Shown: positions 46,801 through 55,503 of the stretch, piece by piece
Position numbering within the stretch: the stretch's first letter is position 1
How the letters are laid out: each line of letters starts with the position of its first letter
NCBI RefSeq assembly: GCF_024054565.1
Contig: NZ_JAMXLR010000062.1
Span: forward strand, 1 to 64,000
Direction of reading: 5' to 3'
Source: Aeoliella straminimaris
GTDB lineage: Bacteria > Planctomycetota > Planctomycetia > Pirellulales > Lacipirellulaceae
DNA: 64,000 bases
Program-made: the position numbers and the translations under genes
Notes under the pieces: generated by a model
Database searches by the model: none
What the model was told of the DNA's origin: nothing
The model's input: only the letters and a program-made list of their open reading frames with translations

Positions 46801-48401
46801 TGGATCAATCGACCGTTTCGGGAAACGTGGCGGGGGCAGGTGGTACCAACTATGCTGCCGGAGGGGTCCACGTCCTGTCAGGTCGGGGACACATTGAACA
46901 CAGTACCATTACCGCCAATTCGTCTCCGGGCGGTATTGGGATCGTTGGAGGAGTGGCGAGCGGACTGGTTCAGGCCCGCACCGAAGTGTACTCGACGATT
47001 ATCGCGGGCAATATCAACGGCGATGTTGGCAGCGCGACTGTCAACACGATTCAGTCTTTAGGCTACAACCTCATTGGAATTGGCAACGGTGTCGGACGGT
47101 TCAACCAGCCAGGCGATCAGACAGGGGTAATGGATCCAGTCTTAGCGCCCCTGGCGGATAACGGCGGGCCAACGCTGACACATCGCCTGGGCATCAACAG
47201 CCCGGCGATCGATGCTGGTGAATCGGACGTGTTACCGGGTTCGGACGGGCTTGCGTGGCATGATCAACGCGGCGCCGGTTTCCCTCGGCTGCGTGGAGCG
47301 TCGATCGACATTGGTGCGTATGAGCTAAGCATCGAGCCGCCGTCCTCGCTGGTGGTGAGCACGATTGATGACGAGTTCGACGCGGTCTACGATCCTGGAG
47401 ATTTGTCACTCCGAGAAGCAGTTGGCTGGGCAAATCTCCTCCCTGGAACACAAACGATCAATTTCGATCCGGTGGTGTTTGCAGATCCTCGAACAATCGA
47501 TCTGGATTTGGGGGAACTGCAAATCACCGACTCCGTGTCGATCGTCGGCCCCGGTCGAGATCGATTGGTAATCGATGCCCACGAAGCTTCTCGCATCTTC
47601 CGAATAGCCGATGGTGATGAGCAGCTAGTTCAAAGAGTTACCCTTTCGGATCTGTCGATAACTGGCGGCGCGGTAGTGGGTAGTGGCGGCGGATTGCTTA
47701 CAACCGAAACCCTGTTACTCAACAATATCGCAATCACCGACAGTATGGCCAGCGATCAGGGGGGAGGGCTGTTCATCGACTTAGATGGCGGCGCAACTTT
47801 CTCACTAACCACTGGGCGAATATCGGGAAACGAAGCTGCCCAAGGCGGTGGGGTTTACATTGCGTCGATGGAGACGAGCGATGCCGCCACCAGTCGGGTG
47901 AAGATCGACAGCTCTACGATCGATCAAAATTCCGCGATGCAGGGCGGTGGCCTGGCGAATCGCGGTCGTCTCGTCTTCGAGAACAGCACCGTTTCCGGCA
48001 ACAGCGCAACCAGTGGCAGTGGCATATTCAATGATGATGGGGACCTGACAGTACGTTACGCGACAATTGTCGACGCTCTCTCGAATTCCACCGGAACGGT
48101 CAGCATTGAAAATACGATCGTTACCGATGCAGTTGGTGCATTACAATCGAAGTACAGCCTCATTCAAGTGTTCGACGATGCCGTGCTAGTGGATGGTGGC
48201 GGCAATATCCTCGGAGTGGACCCCAATCTTGATCCATTGGCCGACAACGGCGGCGCAAATCCTACGCACGCATTGCGGTTTGGCAGTCCCGCGGTCGATG
48301 CAGGGAACCCGGATCCCACAAATCCTCCACAATTTGACCAGCGTGGGATCGGATACCAACGCCAATTCGACGAACTAACAGAGGTGGCACGGCCGAGTTA
48401 A
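43875..48401 (+). CDS. giant exported GEVED / FG-GAP / beta-helix protein with planctomycete LEDRRLLA motif
   Basis: This is a 1508-residue surface protein. The N-terminus FEVLEDRRLLAVDFGDAPD carries the planctomycete-type export motif (about residues 32-40). A GEVED domain follows (YGWIDYNGDGLFD; ASDGEVEDYRVSI), then six FG-GAP-like repeats of about 68 residues (for example DLDGDGVVDVAVGATGDD), a cadherin-like block (VSVPENSTAVLSVTATDKD), and two beta-helix halves, each opened by a CSLREA-like start (DISLRDAIAL; DLSLREAVGW). The calcium-binding DxDGDG loops suggest a beta-propeller. I chose the ATG at 43875; ATG 43962 (MNFEVLEDRR) or 43764 inside the neighbour are alternatives. It is the first gene of the surface region right of the RM locus. 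Confidence 0.88.
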   Translation: MAGRDRMWQQGAKPGRRRGEQATLSPSRRMNFEVLEDRRLLAVDFGDAPDQGVGTGPLDYQTLAIDGGPQHAIIAGLHIGATVDAEDGLLQGLLADADDIDSALPDDEDGVARPLRSLVLTTGTVPRVGLWVTNTTGVAATLYGWIDYNGDGLFDSAAERAFIVIPDGTVAQMATLEFPAVPLDAVQSTYARFRLSTDAAASAPTGAASDGEVEDYRVSILRPTDGSVDPSATIEIGGGSQGLLLEEADYFGGSTANIGDLDGDGVVDVAVGATGDDTGGQRSGAVYVLFMNPDGTVKSHSKIAHNTGGGPSLSSYDQFGRSIAAVGDLNGDGIVDLAIGANNDRTGGASRGAVYILLMNSDGTVGSTTKIASGLNGAPPLANNDRFGWAVTPLGDFDGDGIDDLAVGSLTDSTGGSDRGAVHLLMLNSDGSVKNFQKIASNVGGGPALANGDYFGRSMVAVGDLNGDQTTELVVGAVLDDTGGTNRGALYVLYLEQDGTVATYTKIASNLNGGPALNDGDSFGFAVDAIGDADGDGIVDLAVGAAYDDTAGIDRGAVYLLSLHEDGSVGVINKVASGISGGPVLPDGHNFGSGVSSLGDLNGDGVMDLIVSGELSDLGGTNSGAAHVLFLNDANAPPVFSSVNSVSVPENSTAVLSVTATDKDLPQQVVSFSLAGGADAGMFEISRGGDLVFLTAPDFDVPADVNGNNVYEVTVEASDGAGGVAQQAIEVTVTSTIAIDTLVDEADGSIVDGDISLRDAIALAPADTTISFAVNGVIELNSVLGELVIDSDRNIVGPGSGLLTIDAGNGLDGVSSTADGFRVLRIDDGDAGNMSQVRLEGLTLTGGDLPVAQNGGGLLSRESLTLADVVLSDNYASNDGGAIYSSGGSLLLQRSRITGNIANQSGGGLAIVAGDADLQTTTIDANTAHGNGGGIYARSVNTAIEATTISGNTADNSGGGVFFFDDTFSMVYQLHVDQSTVSGNVAGAGGTNYAAGGVHVLSGRGHIEHSTITANSSPGGIGIVGGVASGLVQARTEVYSTIIAGNINGDVGSATVNTIQSLGYNLIGIGNGVGRFNQPGDQTGVMDPVLAPLADNGGPTLTHRLGINSPAIDAGESDVLPGSDGLAWHDQRGAGFPRLRGASIDIGAYELSIEPPSSLVVSTIDDEFDAVYDPGDLSLREAVGWANLLPGTQTINFDPVVFADPRTIDLDLGELQITDSVSIVGPGRDRLVIDAHEASRIFRIADGDEQLVQRVTLSDLSITGGAVVGSGGGLLTTETLLLNNIAITDSMASDQGGGLFIDLDGGATFSLTTGRISGNEAAQGGGVYIASMETSDAATSRVKIDSSTIDQNSAMQGGGLANRGRLVFENSTVSGNSATSGSGIFNDDGDLTVRYATIVDALSNSTGTVSIENTIVTDAVGALQSKYSLIQVFDDAVLVDGGGNILGVDPNLDPLADNGGANPTHALRFGSPAVDAGNPDPTNPPQFDQRGIGYQRQFDELTEVARPS

Positions 48402-48708
48402 GCCCGCTGCGAGATGTGTGGCCAAGCTCGACATCGAGCGGATAGTTCCTCCGATCGCGATCGCCAGCGCACCAACTCGCCGGCGGTTTCTTCACCCAAG
48501 TGCGGACTCAACGAGTTTGCCGCCTCTCCTCTTGGCACCACTCTGCATCGCGTCCCCCAAGCCACAAGTGCTTGTGCGGTAAGACATTACTACGAGTTCC
48601 TCCTCTTCCCACGGGAAATAACTGCTGTATTTCCCAACTTTCTGTGTTACCCTTCACGGGCGTTTAGGCAGACCAGTAGTAGAGGACATCAACTCCCCAC
48701 GGCTGCTA
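48402..48708. other. gap of about 300 bases upstream of ECF module 1
   Basis: No gene seen. It contains the inverted repeat at 48613-48635 described separately, about 70 nt before the sigma factor start. The promoter of the module probably lies in it. Confidence 0.5.
48613..48635. promoter_or_regulatory. inverted repeat upstream of the ECF sigma gene
   Basis: GGGAAATA (48613-48620) and TATTTCCC (48628-48635) are perfect 8-base arms with a 7-base spacer, 73 nt before the start codon. It may be an operator or a promoter element of the ECF-kinase module. Confidence 0.45.
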
Positions 48709-49326
48709 ATGACCGACACTCATCCCGATACGGACCAGCTCCTCCGCCGCGTCGCCGAAGGCGACCAAAACGCGGCTCAGGATTTACTGGCCCGGCACCG
48801 CCCACGCCTCCGGCGGATGGTAACGGTGCACCTTGATACCCGAATCTCGGCGCGGGTCGACCCCTCGGACGTCGTCCAAGAGGCCCTCGCCGAGGCGTTC
48901 CAGCGGCTCCCCAGCTACGCGAGCGAACCTGCTGTGTCGTTCTACCCCTGGCTGCGGCAAATCGCTTGGCAACGGTTAGTGAAGCTTCACCGTCACCACC
49001 TAAAAGCGGCGCGGCGATCGGTTCATCGTGAGCAGGACCGCGACTGGTCGCTGTCGGACGAATCGATCGGTCAACTTGCCGAACGGTTCGTGTCGGAGCG
49101 GACCGATCCGGGGCGCAAGGCGATCCGCCAAGAGATGCGGCAACGAGTGCGGACGGCCTTGGACCAACTGCTGCCGGCCGACCGGGAGTTGCTGGTGATG
49201 CGTTACCTCGAACACCTGACAATCCGCGAGATCGCCGAAACACTCGACCTGACCCAAGCCTCCATAAAGATGCGGCAAGCCCGCGCACTGGAACGACTTC
49301 AAAAGGCACTCGCCTCCGACCCGTAA
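48709..49326 (+). CDS. ECF sigma factor (planctomycete kinase-linked type), module 1
   Basis: This 205-residue sigma-70-like protein has region 2 (DPSDVVQEALAEAFQRLPSY, and YPWLRQIAWQRLVKLHR) and region 4 (LPADRELLVMRYLEHLTIRE and IAETLDLTQASIKMRQARAL). It redirects RNA polymerase to a special promoter set. The next gene, 12 nt on, is a Ser/Thr kinase, the combination known in planctomycetes where the kinase is thought to control the sigma. No anti-sigma factor is present. Confidence 0.9.
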   Translation: MTDTHPDTDQLLRRVAEGDQNAAQDLLARHRPRLRRMVTVHLDTRISARVDPSDVVQEALAEAFQRLPSYASEPAVSFYPWLRQIAWQRLVKLHRHHLKAARRSVHREQDRDWSLSDESIGQLAERFVSERTDPGRKAIRQEMRQRVRTALDQLLPADRELLVMRYLEHLTIREIAETLDLTQASIKMRQARALERLQKALASDP

Positions 49327-49337
49327 CAAATCATCCC

Positions 49338-52079
49338 ATGGCCGTCCGACCACCATCACCGACGATCGCCGCTGAGAACGATGTCGGCTTCGCCGAGTTG
49401 GTCGAGCAGATCACCTCGCTGGTCGAGCACGGGCAACACGAAGCGGCGGACCGGGTCATCGAACAGGCTCCTGAACACGGCGAGCGACTCCGCCAGTTGC
49501 TGCCCGCGATTGAAGCGCTTGCGTCTCTGGAAGACCAACCCGATGCCGCGCCGCTGGGCAAAGACCTTGGCGATTTCCGCCTTCTTCGCGAGATTGGCCG
49601 CGGGGGCATGGGCGTCGTGTACGAGGCCGAGCAGCTTTCCCTCGACCGCCGCGTGGCGCTCAAGGTTCTACCACTTGCCGCGACACTTAGCTCTACGCAA
49701 CTCGAACGCTTCAAGAACGAGGCCCGGGCGGCCGCCACGCTCCAGCACCCGAACTTAGTCGGCGTGTACGCCGTGGGAGTTGAGCGTGGCGTGCACTACT
49801 ATGCGATGGAACTCGTCGACGGCGTTAGCCTGGCCGAGGCGATCCACCACCTCAAGGATACGCCGAGTGAGACCGACCACGAACCGCAGGCGGCAGCGGA
49901 AACCGTGGCGATCGCCAATCTATCGACGGCGCGTACCAAGAACCCACTTCAGTACTTTCGCGATGCGGCGTTGCTTATCGCCGATGCGGCCGAGGCCCTC
50001 CAGTACGCTCACGAGCGCGGCATCGTACACCGCGACATTAAACCGGGCAACCTGCTGCTCGATGCCGACGCGCGCGTGCACGTAACAGACTTTGGTCTTG
50101 CGCGGCTGGAGGCCGATGCTGGAGCAACGCTCACCGGCGACGTGCTCGGCACGCTCCGCTACATGAGCCCCGAACAGGCCGCCGGTCGTCCTGGGCTGGT
50201 CGACGCACGGACCGACATCTACGCCCTGGGGGCAACGCTGTTCGAGTTGCTCACGCTGCGGCCGGTGTTCGCCGAAAAAGACCGAGCGAAGCTGCTGGTG
50301 CAACTCACCGAACGCCAGCCACCGAGGCTCCGCCAAATCGACTCGCGAATCCCGGTCGATCTGGAGACGATCGTATCCAAAACGCTTGAGAAAGAACCCG
50401 CCGATCGCTACGCATCGGCTTTAGAGCTGGCCAACGACCTGCGAGCCTTTGCGAGCGATCGACCGATCGCTGCCTCTCCTCCATCGCTCGCGGCAAGAGC
50501 GAAGCGGTGGGCGGTGCAACACTCTACAGCGGTGGCCGTCGCTTTTGGCGCACTTTTGTTGGCCAGCATTGGCCTGGCCGTGGCTACAACCATGATCGGC
50601 CGCGAACGAGCCCTGGCGGTGGCGAATGCCGACAAGGCGGAGGGCAATCTCGACCTGGCACTAGCGGCCTTGGATGAGACCTTAGCCGAGTCGGTCGTTG
50701 GCGATCTGATCGTCGAGCCGATTGGCGATAAGCGGCGGGAGCTGCAACGCCGGGGGATCGAGTTCTACGAACAGTTTGCCTCGCAAAATGGTGTGGAGCC
50801 CACCAGTTGGCCCGCCTATCGCCTGCTGGTGTTCAACGAGCGGCTTGGCGACGCCCTCGATGCTACTGGCAATGATCCGCAGCAGGCAGACAAGGCGTAT
50901 CAACAGGCAATTCAATTGGCAACCGAGTTGGACGACAGTCCTCAGAATCGTGCTCGGCTGATTCACTGTGTGGACGATTACGCTATCTTCCTCAAAGATC
51001 AGGGACGACTGCAGGACGCGATGAGAGAGTCGCGGCGCGCGGGACACTTCGTCGACGCGCTGCGAAAGGATCACCCTGAGTTCGCTCTGAACGACTACCT
51101 CGAGGGCAAGAACCTCTACAACCGCAGTGTGACTCAGGCAGCGGCGGACCAGATGCCGGAGGCGGAAGAGACTTGCCGCCAGGCGCTGCCGCTATTGGAG
51201 CAGGCCTGGGAGCAAGGACTAGAGGATGCCCCGCAGCGGACTATCGAAACCAAAACGCTGGCGATGTGCCGGTATAACCTCGGTCTCTACGCGGCCCAGG
51301 GGGGGCGGCCGCAGGAGGCCGAGGAATTATGGATAAAATCGCTAGGGGACTGGCGGGCGCTAACGCTCCTGGAGCCATTGGAGTCGGAGTATCACAGTCG
51401 CGCGGGTGCTACGGTCAGCAATCTTGCTGCACTCGCTAATCGTCGAGGCGACTTCATCGAAGGCCGCCGACTAGCGGAAGAGGCGCTGGAACACCCGCGG
51501 CGGGCACTGCGTTGTAAGCCAGTCTACGAGCACGCCGAGGACTTCTTGCGGGCCCACCACAAACACCTTGCCACGGCGCTCACCGAACTTGGCGATTACG
51601 AAGCGCTCGCTGCGGCCGCCGAACAGCGAGCCAGTGAACTACCCGATGTTCCCTTCGAAGTCACCCAGGCGGCGATCTCGCTGGCCAAGGGCGCGGAACT
51701 CGCACACAACGACCAGGACCTTTCCGCTACAGCTCAACGCGAAACCGCCCAGCAATTCGCGTCGCGGGCGTTCAGCCTGCTCGAAGAGGCTCGCAGCCGC
51801 TACGACGACGACTTGGCCATCTGGACGGTCGGCGAGGCACATCAGGAGGTCGGCGACAACCTGGCACAAGCGGGCTGCGAGCAAGAGGCCCGCCGGTCTT
51901 TTGAAAGTGCACTGGATATTCTCTTGATGCTGCAGGCCAAGCAGCCACCAGAAAACCGTCCTCAGTTCGATGAGGCGATCGAATCGATACAGAATCGTCT
52001 CAGCGACCCCTATTTATCCGACAGGGTGAGTGCTCCTTATGAGTTGGGCGATGATGTTGCTGCACAGGAAGGCGGCTAG
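49338..52079 (+). CDS. membrane Ser/Thr protein kinase with C-terminal repeats, module 1
   Basis: This 913-residue kinase has all Hanks-type motifs: GRGGMG (about residue 88), VALKVL with the catalytic Lys, HRDIKPGN (about 231), DFGLAR (about 251) and MSPEQAA (about 275). One transmembrane helix lies near residues 396-420 (VAFGALLLASIGLAVATTM). The outer half has TPR-like helices (QADKAYQQAIQLATEL; EAEETCRQALPLLEQA). It lies 12 nt after the ECF sigma, to which it probably relays an outside signal. The start of the NHL-repeat gene is 84 nt downstream, a possible target or partner. Confidence 0.93.
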   Translation: MAVRPPSPTIAAENDVGFAELVEQITSLVEHGQHEAADRVIEQAPEHGERLRQLLPAIEALASLEDQPDAAPLGKDLGDFRLLREIGRGGMGVVYEAEQLSLDRRVALKVLPLAATLSSTQLERFKNEARAAATLQHPNLVGVYAVGVERGVHYYAMELVDGVSLAEAIHHLKDTPSETDHEPQAAAETVAIANLSTARTKNPLQYFRDAALLIADAAEALQYAHERGIVHRDIKPGNLLLDADARVHVTDFGLARLEADAGATLTGDVLGTLRYMSPEQAAGRPGLVDARTDIYALGATLFELLTLRPVFAEKDRAKLLVQLTERQPPRLRQIDSRIPVDLETIVSKTLEKEPADRYASALELANDLRAFASDRPIAASPPSLAARAKRWAVQHSTAVAVAFGALLLASIGLAVATTMIGRERALAVANADKAEGNLDLALAALDETLAESVVGDLIVEPIGDKRRELQRRGIEFYEQFASQNGVEPTSWPAYRLLVFNERLGDALDATGNDPQQADKAYQQAIQLATELDDSPQNRARLIHCVDDYAIFLKDQGRLQDAMRESRRAGHFVDALRKDHPEFALNDYLEGKNLYNRSVTQAAADQMPEAEETCRQALPLLEQAWEQGLEDAPQRTIETKTLAMCRYNLGLYAAQGGRPQEAEELWIKSLGDWRALTLLEPLESEYHSRAGATVSNLAALANRRGDFIEGRRLAEEALEHPRRALRCKPVYEHAEDFLRAHHKHLATALTELGDYEALAAAAEQRASELPDVPFEVTQAAISLAKGAELAHNDQDLSATAQRETAQQFASRAFSLLEEARSRYDDDLAIWTVGEAHQEVGDNLAQAGCEQEARRSFESALDILLMLQAKQPPENRPQFDEAIESIQNRLSDPYLSDRVSAPYELGDDVAAQEGG

Positions 52080-52162
52080 TGTTGTGACATCGAATTAGCT
52101 TGGCCATGACGGCACAGTGTCGTGCGTATCCTTTGCATCCTGCACCCGTTGAAGGAGATACT

Positions 52163-53365
52163 ATGCGATCACAGATTCCATGCCTTGTAGCATTTCTTTG
52201 CTTAACCCTTGTTGAGCCCATTCCAGCAGTTCAAATTGAGTTTCTTTTCGCCTTCGGAAGTGAAGGGGAAGGTGCCGGTCAATTTAAACGCCCAGTAGAC
52301 CTTGCAATCGATCCAGCCGGCCGTATTTTCGTATCCGACCAAAGGGGAGACCGTGTTCAGATGTTTGACCTTGAGGGGAATTATTTGCACCAGATCGGTA
52401 CCCCGGGAACTGGCAACGCTCAGTTTGATCGCCCTCAGGGACTCGCTGTAGGACCTGACGGCAATTTGTACGTAGTAGACACTTCAAATGGGCGAGTACA
52501 AATCCTTAGCCAAAGTGGTGCATTCCTTGGCCAGATTGGAAGCAGAGGGATCGGAGATGGAATGTTTGAGAATCCTGCAGGGATTGCAATTTCGAAGTCC
52601 GGACTCGTCTACGTGTCAGACCTTGATACTCGTATTAGCCCTGTGCAGGTTTTCGATGCGACTGGCGATTATCTTTTCAAGTTTGGAGGGCACGGTGCAA
52701 ACGAAGGGCACTTCGAGGGTCCGGGCCTGTTAGCATTGGACGACGCCGGCAAAGTCTACGTGCCCGATTGGGGTTATAACCGTGTGCAAGTGTTCGACGG
52801 AAACGGAAATTTCCTCTATCAGTTTGGCGAGGCTGGTACAGGCGAAGGCCAGTTTTCAGGCCCCGAGGCAGTAGCCCTAGGTCCGTCCGGCAACCTGTGG
52901 GTGGCAGATAGTCAGAACGACCGAGTTCAGGTATTTGACCCAACCGGGACTTTCCAGTTCAGTTTCGGCTCTTCTGGCGTTAACCAAGCCGAGTTCCACG
53001 GCCCAGTAGGCATGGCATTCGACGCCAATAGCCGATTGTTCGTGGCCGACTACCACAACAACCGTGTGCAAGTATTTCAAATAGTTTCCAAATCTCGTCC
53101 CGGCGACTACAACGACGATGGTATTGTCAACATCGCCGACTACACGGTGTGGAGGAACAACCTGGGCGCTGCGTCCGGCACCCTACCGAATGACACCGAT
53201 GGAGGTGTGATCGGGATGGACCAGTACACAACGTGGAAAGACAACTTCGGGGCTGCGTCGCCATCGCCTGTTACAAGCACCGCGGTGCCCGAGCCGAGTT
53301 CGCTAGTGCTAGTGGCCTTTGCACTGACAGGTGCGGCGCTGGTGCGCAGGCGAGCGTTACGGTGA
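52163..53365 (+). CDS. exported NHL-repeat protein with dockerin-like segment and PEP-CTERM anchor
   Basis: This 400-residue protein has a signal peptide (RSQIPCLVAFLCLTLVEPIP) and about six NHL/beta-propeller repeats (for example FKRPVDLAIDPAGRIFVSDQ, FDRPQGLAVGPDGNLYVVD). A dockerin type I-like pair follows (GDYNDDGIVNIADYTVWRNN; GVIGMDQYTTWKDNFG). The end is a PEP-CTERM anchor (VPEPSSLVLVAFALTGAALV then RRRALR). The anchor is processed by exosortase, whose gene is not in the window. I chose the ATG at 52163, with AAGGAG 7 nt upstream. It is the paralogue of the protein at 58.3-59.3 kb. Confidence 0.88.
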   Translation: MRSQIPCLVAFLCLTLVEPIPAVQIEFLFAFGSEGEGAGQFKRPVDLAIDPAGRIFVSDQRGDRVQMFDLEGNYLHQIGTPGTGNAQFDRPQGLAVGPDGNLYVVDTSNGRVQILSQSGAFLGQIGSRGIGDGMFENPAGIAISKSGLVYVSDLDTRISPVQVFDATGDYLFKFGGHGANEGHFEGPGLLALDDAGKVYVPDWGYNRVQVFDGNGNFLYQFGEAGTGEGQFSGPEAVALGPSGNLWVADSQNDRVQVFDPTGTFQFSFGSSGVNQAEFHGPVGMAFDANSRLFVADYHNNRVQVFQIVSKSRPGDYNDDGIVNIADYTVWRNNLGAASGTLPNDTDGGVIGMDQYTTWKDNFGAASPSPVTSTAVPEPSSLVLVAFALTGAALVRRRALR

Positions 53366-53376
53366 GGACGGCTTGC

Positions 53377-54246
53377 TTAGTTCAAGTCGATCACTTCGCC
53401 ACCGGCGCGAGTCGCCAGCGCGTCGAGCAGTTCTTGGTCGATGTCGTACGCCAGCAGATGAACGCTGCCGTCGGCGTACACAAAGTTGCCGCCAGCCGGG
53501 TGATGGCTCCAAAAGTGCAGCGCGCTGTCTTCGCCGTCGCGGGGTGGATGCAGCCCACGGGCGGTGCTCAGCAAATTGTCGCCCTCGCCGCTATTGAACA
53601 CCGCCACCGTGCCGAACGAGCAACACCAACGTCCCAGCCACGGCCGGTCACTATCGTCGACGACTCCCCGTTCGCCTACCAGCAGCGTGTGAGAGGCTCC
53701 ATCGGTGCACTCCGCCAGCCGCACTTTGCTCTCCACGTACAACATCCCATCGTAAGACAACATCGGCCTGCTACCCGTCACGCCCATGTAGCTGCCCTTA
53801 GCGTAGAATCCCCACTCCCCGTCGTCGTACAGCGAGCCGGCCAAGCCGTCGCTGGGGCAGTTCATGAATGCGAGCGGCTGCGAGGGCACACCATGTCCGC
53901 CCGCATCGACATTGGCCTGCCAGCAATCGAGCGCCTCCCAGTCGATCTGGTCGTAGCGAGCGTTCTGTTCCAGATACGGCAGCGTCCGGGCCTGAAACGT
54001 CCAGCCACGGAGAAGTTCAACACCCTTGGGAAACTTGTTGTAGATGCCGTGGTACTGATGGAGTGCCAGCCCGAGCTGACGCAAATTGTTGCTACACTGC
54101 GACCGCCGAGCCGACTCCCGCGCCGCCTGCACGGCCGGCAACAGCAACGCCACCAGCGCGCCAATAATGGCGATCACGACCAGGATCTCAACGAGCGTAA
54201 ACGCCTGTCGAGCACGTGAGCACGCGTTGTTTCCAAGTTGAAACAT
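53377..54246 (-). CDS. DUF1559 prepilin-type protein
   Basis: This 289-residue protein has the type IV prepilin N-terminus FTLVEILVVIAIIGALVALL (about residues 16-35) with the Phe/Glu expected for prepilin peptidase. The DUF1559 domain follows (LRQLGLALHQYHGIYNKFPK) and ends with NFVYADGSVHLL. Planctomycetes carry many of these exported pseudopilin-like proteins of unknown function. It is convergent with the NHL-repeat gene. The ATG at 54246 suits the family start. Confidence 0.93.
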   Translation of the reverse strand: MFQLGNNACSRARQAFTLVEILVVIAIIGALVALLLPAVQAARESARRSQCSNNLRQLGLALHQYHGIYNKFPKGVELLRGWTFQARTLPYLEQNARYDQIDWEALDCWQANVDAGGHGVPSQPLAFMNCPSDGLAGSLYDDGEWGFYAKGSYMGVTGSRPMLSYDGMLYVESKVRLAECTDGASHTLLVGERGVVDDSDRPWLGRWCCSFGTVAVFNSGEGDNLLSTARGLHPPRDGEDSALHFWSHHPAGGNFVYADGSVHLLAYDIDQELLDALATRAGGEVIDLN

Positions 54247-54630
54247 GCGGATCAGTATACAAACCGAAAAGGTCGTTCACTAACCAATTCTTGACGCATT
54301 CATGCTTCTCTAAAGGAATAGCGGTGTGCTATGGCCTAGTGGTGCAGGTGCGCGCAGCATGAGTCTTATCGGCCGCCCGAGGAGAGCGGGGACTGGTTAG
54401 ACATCCCGCGCCAAACCTGGCCAGATGGCGAGCCGATCAGTACTGGGCACTTTCGTGCACACACTATGTTTCTGATCCAGCATCGTCAGGAAGGTCTCTT
54501 GGAGGCGCCTCCAGTAGTACCTGCTGAAGATGCAGCTCGGCCGAGCCACGGAGGGTCCCGTGAGTGGAGACACAACTGCCGCAGGTCGGCGACCCAGCGG
54601 GCGGGAGTAGGACGACTCCGGAGCGGCCCT
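54247..54630. other. gap of about 380 bases
   Basis: No gene seen. It holds copy A of the hairpin repeat (54543-54600), which is near the 3' end of the PEP-CTERM protein gene to the right. The left half has no clear structure. Confidence 0.5.
54543..54600. repeat. hairpin repeat copy A (degenerate)
   Basis: GAGCCACGGAGGGTCCCGTG is followed by AGTGGAGACACAA and, after a variable part, GACCCAGCGG. This is the same as copies B (55436) and C (59909) but with changes (GTGAGTGG for GTAAGTGG). In the PD40 genes the final part encodes RWVSE or RWVSD and a stop. Here the reading gives RWVAD with no stop, so this copy has lost its gene. Confidence 0.6.
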
Positions 54631-55332
54631 TCACGTTCTACGCCGCTTGCTGGGATTATGGCGACCAATTTTCGCCCGGTGACTAAAGGCCACGAGCGCC
54701 GCGATGCCAAGTACGGTCATAAGGTACGACGCGGGTTCTGGAACCCGTCCCAGACCGGCGCGATGGCGAAGAGTAAACGCCTTCGCTCCCTCCGGTAGAT
54801 TGGCGAGTTGCTCGTCGGTGTAGTACTGCAGTACCGACTCTGGCAAATCTGGCACGTCGAATGATACGCGCATGGCAGAGAAAACAAAGCCAGGCAGTTC
54901 GCCGTCACTGAAGTTGATCAGATGGGGAAAGACATCGATCTGATTGTAAACCGAGGAGGTAACTGCGGGCGTCGATGGCAAGGGGGCGTCGAAGTCCAGC
55001 GCTGGAACTACACTTGTTGCGCGGATAAAACGGTCGCCGGTGCCAAAGCCGAGCTCAAAGTGGTAAGCGGCTTGCCCTCCGCCGCTACCCAAAAATGCGA
55101 GATCGTATTGATATTCGGTCACCCCGCCGGAGTCCAAAACAGGAAATATGGAGTCCACTTCGAGTGCCAGCAGGCCCCGCCCAAACTCATTTGGCGAGTC
55201 ACTGTAGGTGCCAGCGTAATCATCGTTGTTTGGCGCACTTGTGCTCATGCCATCAATGGTACCTGCAGGGCACGGCGGTGTCATATTGAGTATCATCGCG
55301 ACCCCGAGAAGTGTTGCTAGCAGTCCACGCAT
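54631..55332 (-). CDS. exported PEP-CTERM protein, unknown function
   Basis: This 233-residue protein has a signal peptide (RGLLATLLGVAMILNMTPPC) and a C-terminal PEP-CTERM anchor (VPEPASYLMTVLGIAALVAF, then HRAK). The middle is a beta-rich domain of unknown type (SVVPALDFDAPLPSTPAVTS; LINFSDGELPGFVFS). It would be exported and processed by exosortase. It lies in the same direction as the next gene, 150 nt away. No duplicate of it is in the window. Confidence 0.75.
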   Translation of the reverse strand: MRGLLATLLGVAMILNMTPPCPAGTIDGMSTSAPNNDDYAGTYSDSPNEFGRGLLALEVDSIFPVLDSGGVTEYQYDLAFLGSGGGQAAYHFELGFGTGDRFIRATSVVPALDFDAPLPSTPAVTSSVYNQIDVFPHLINFSDGELPGFVFSAMRVSFDVPDLPESVLQYYTDEQLANLPEGAKAFTLRHRAGLGRVPEPASYLMTVLGIAALVAFSHRAKIGRHNPSKRRRT

Positions 55333-55435
55333 CGTCCAGCTCCTGTTACTTATGAAGATAGCGAAATGGTTGTCGATAGAAGCAACTTCGCGCTAAGAAC
55401 TGCGCTCCCACCTCGGTGTCACCGGTAGCTCATCG

Positions 55436-55503
55436 GAGCCACGGAGGGTCCCGTAAGTGGAGACGCAATTCCCCCCAGCTGTCGCTACTCGGAAACCCAG
55501 CGG
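55436..55503. repeat. hairpin repeat copy B at the 3' end of a PD40 protein gene
   Basis: GAGCCACGGAGGGTCCCGTA followed by AGTGGAGACGCAA leads into the last codons and stop of the PD40-type gene. Copy C (59909-59975) does the same for its paralogue. The CCAC...GTGG ends can pair. The position after a minus-strand stop codon fits a transcription terminator, without a T run. Confidence 0.65.
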
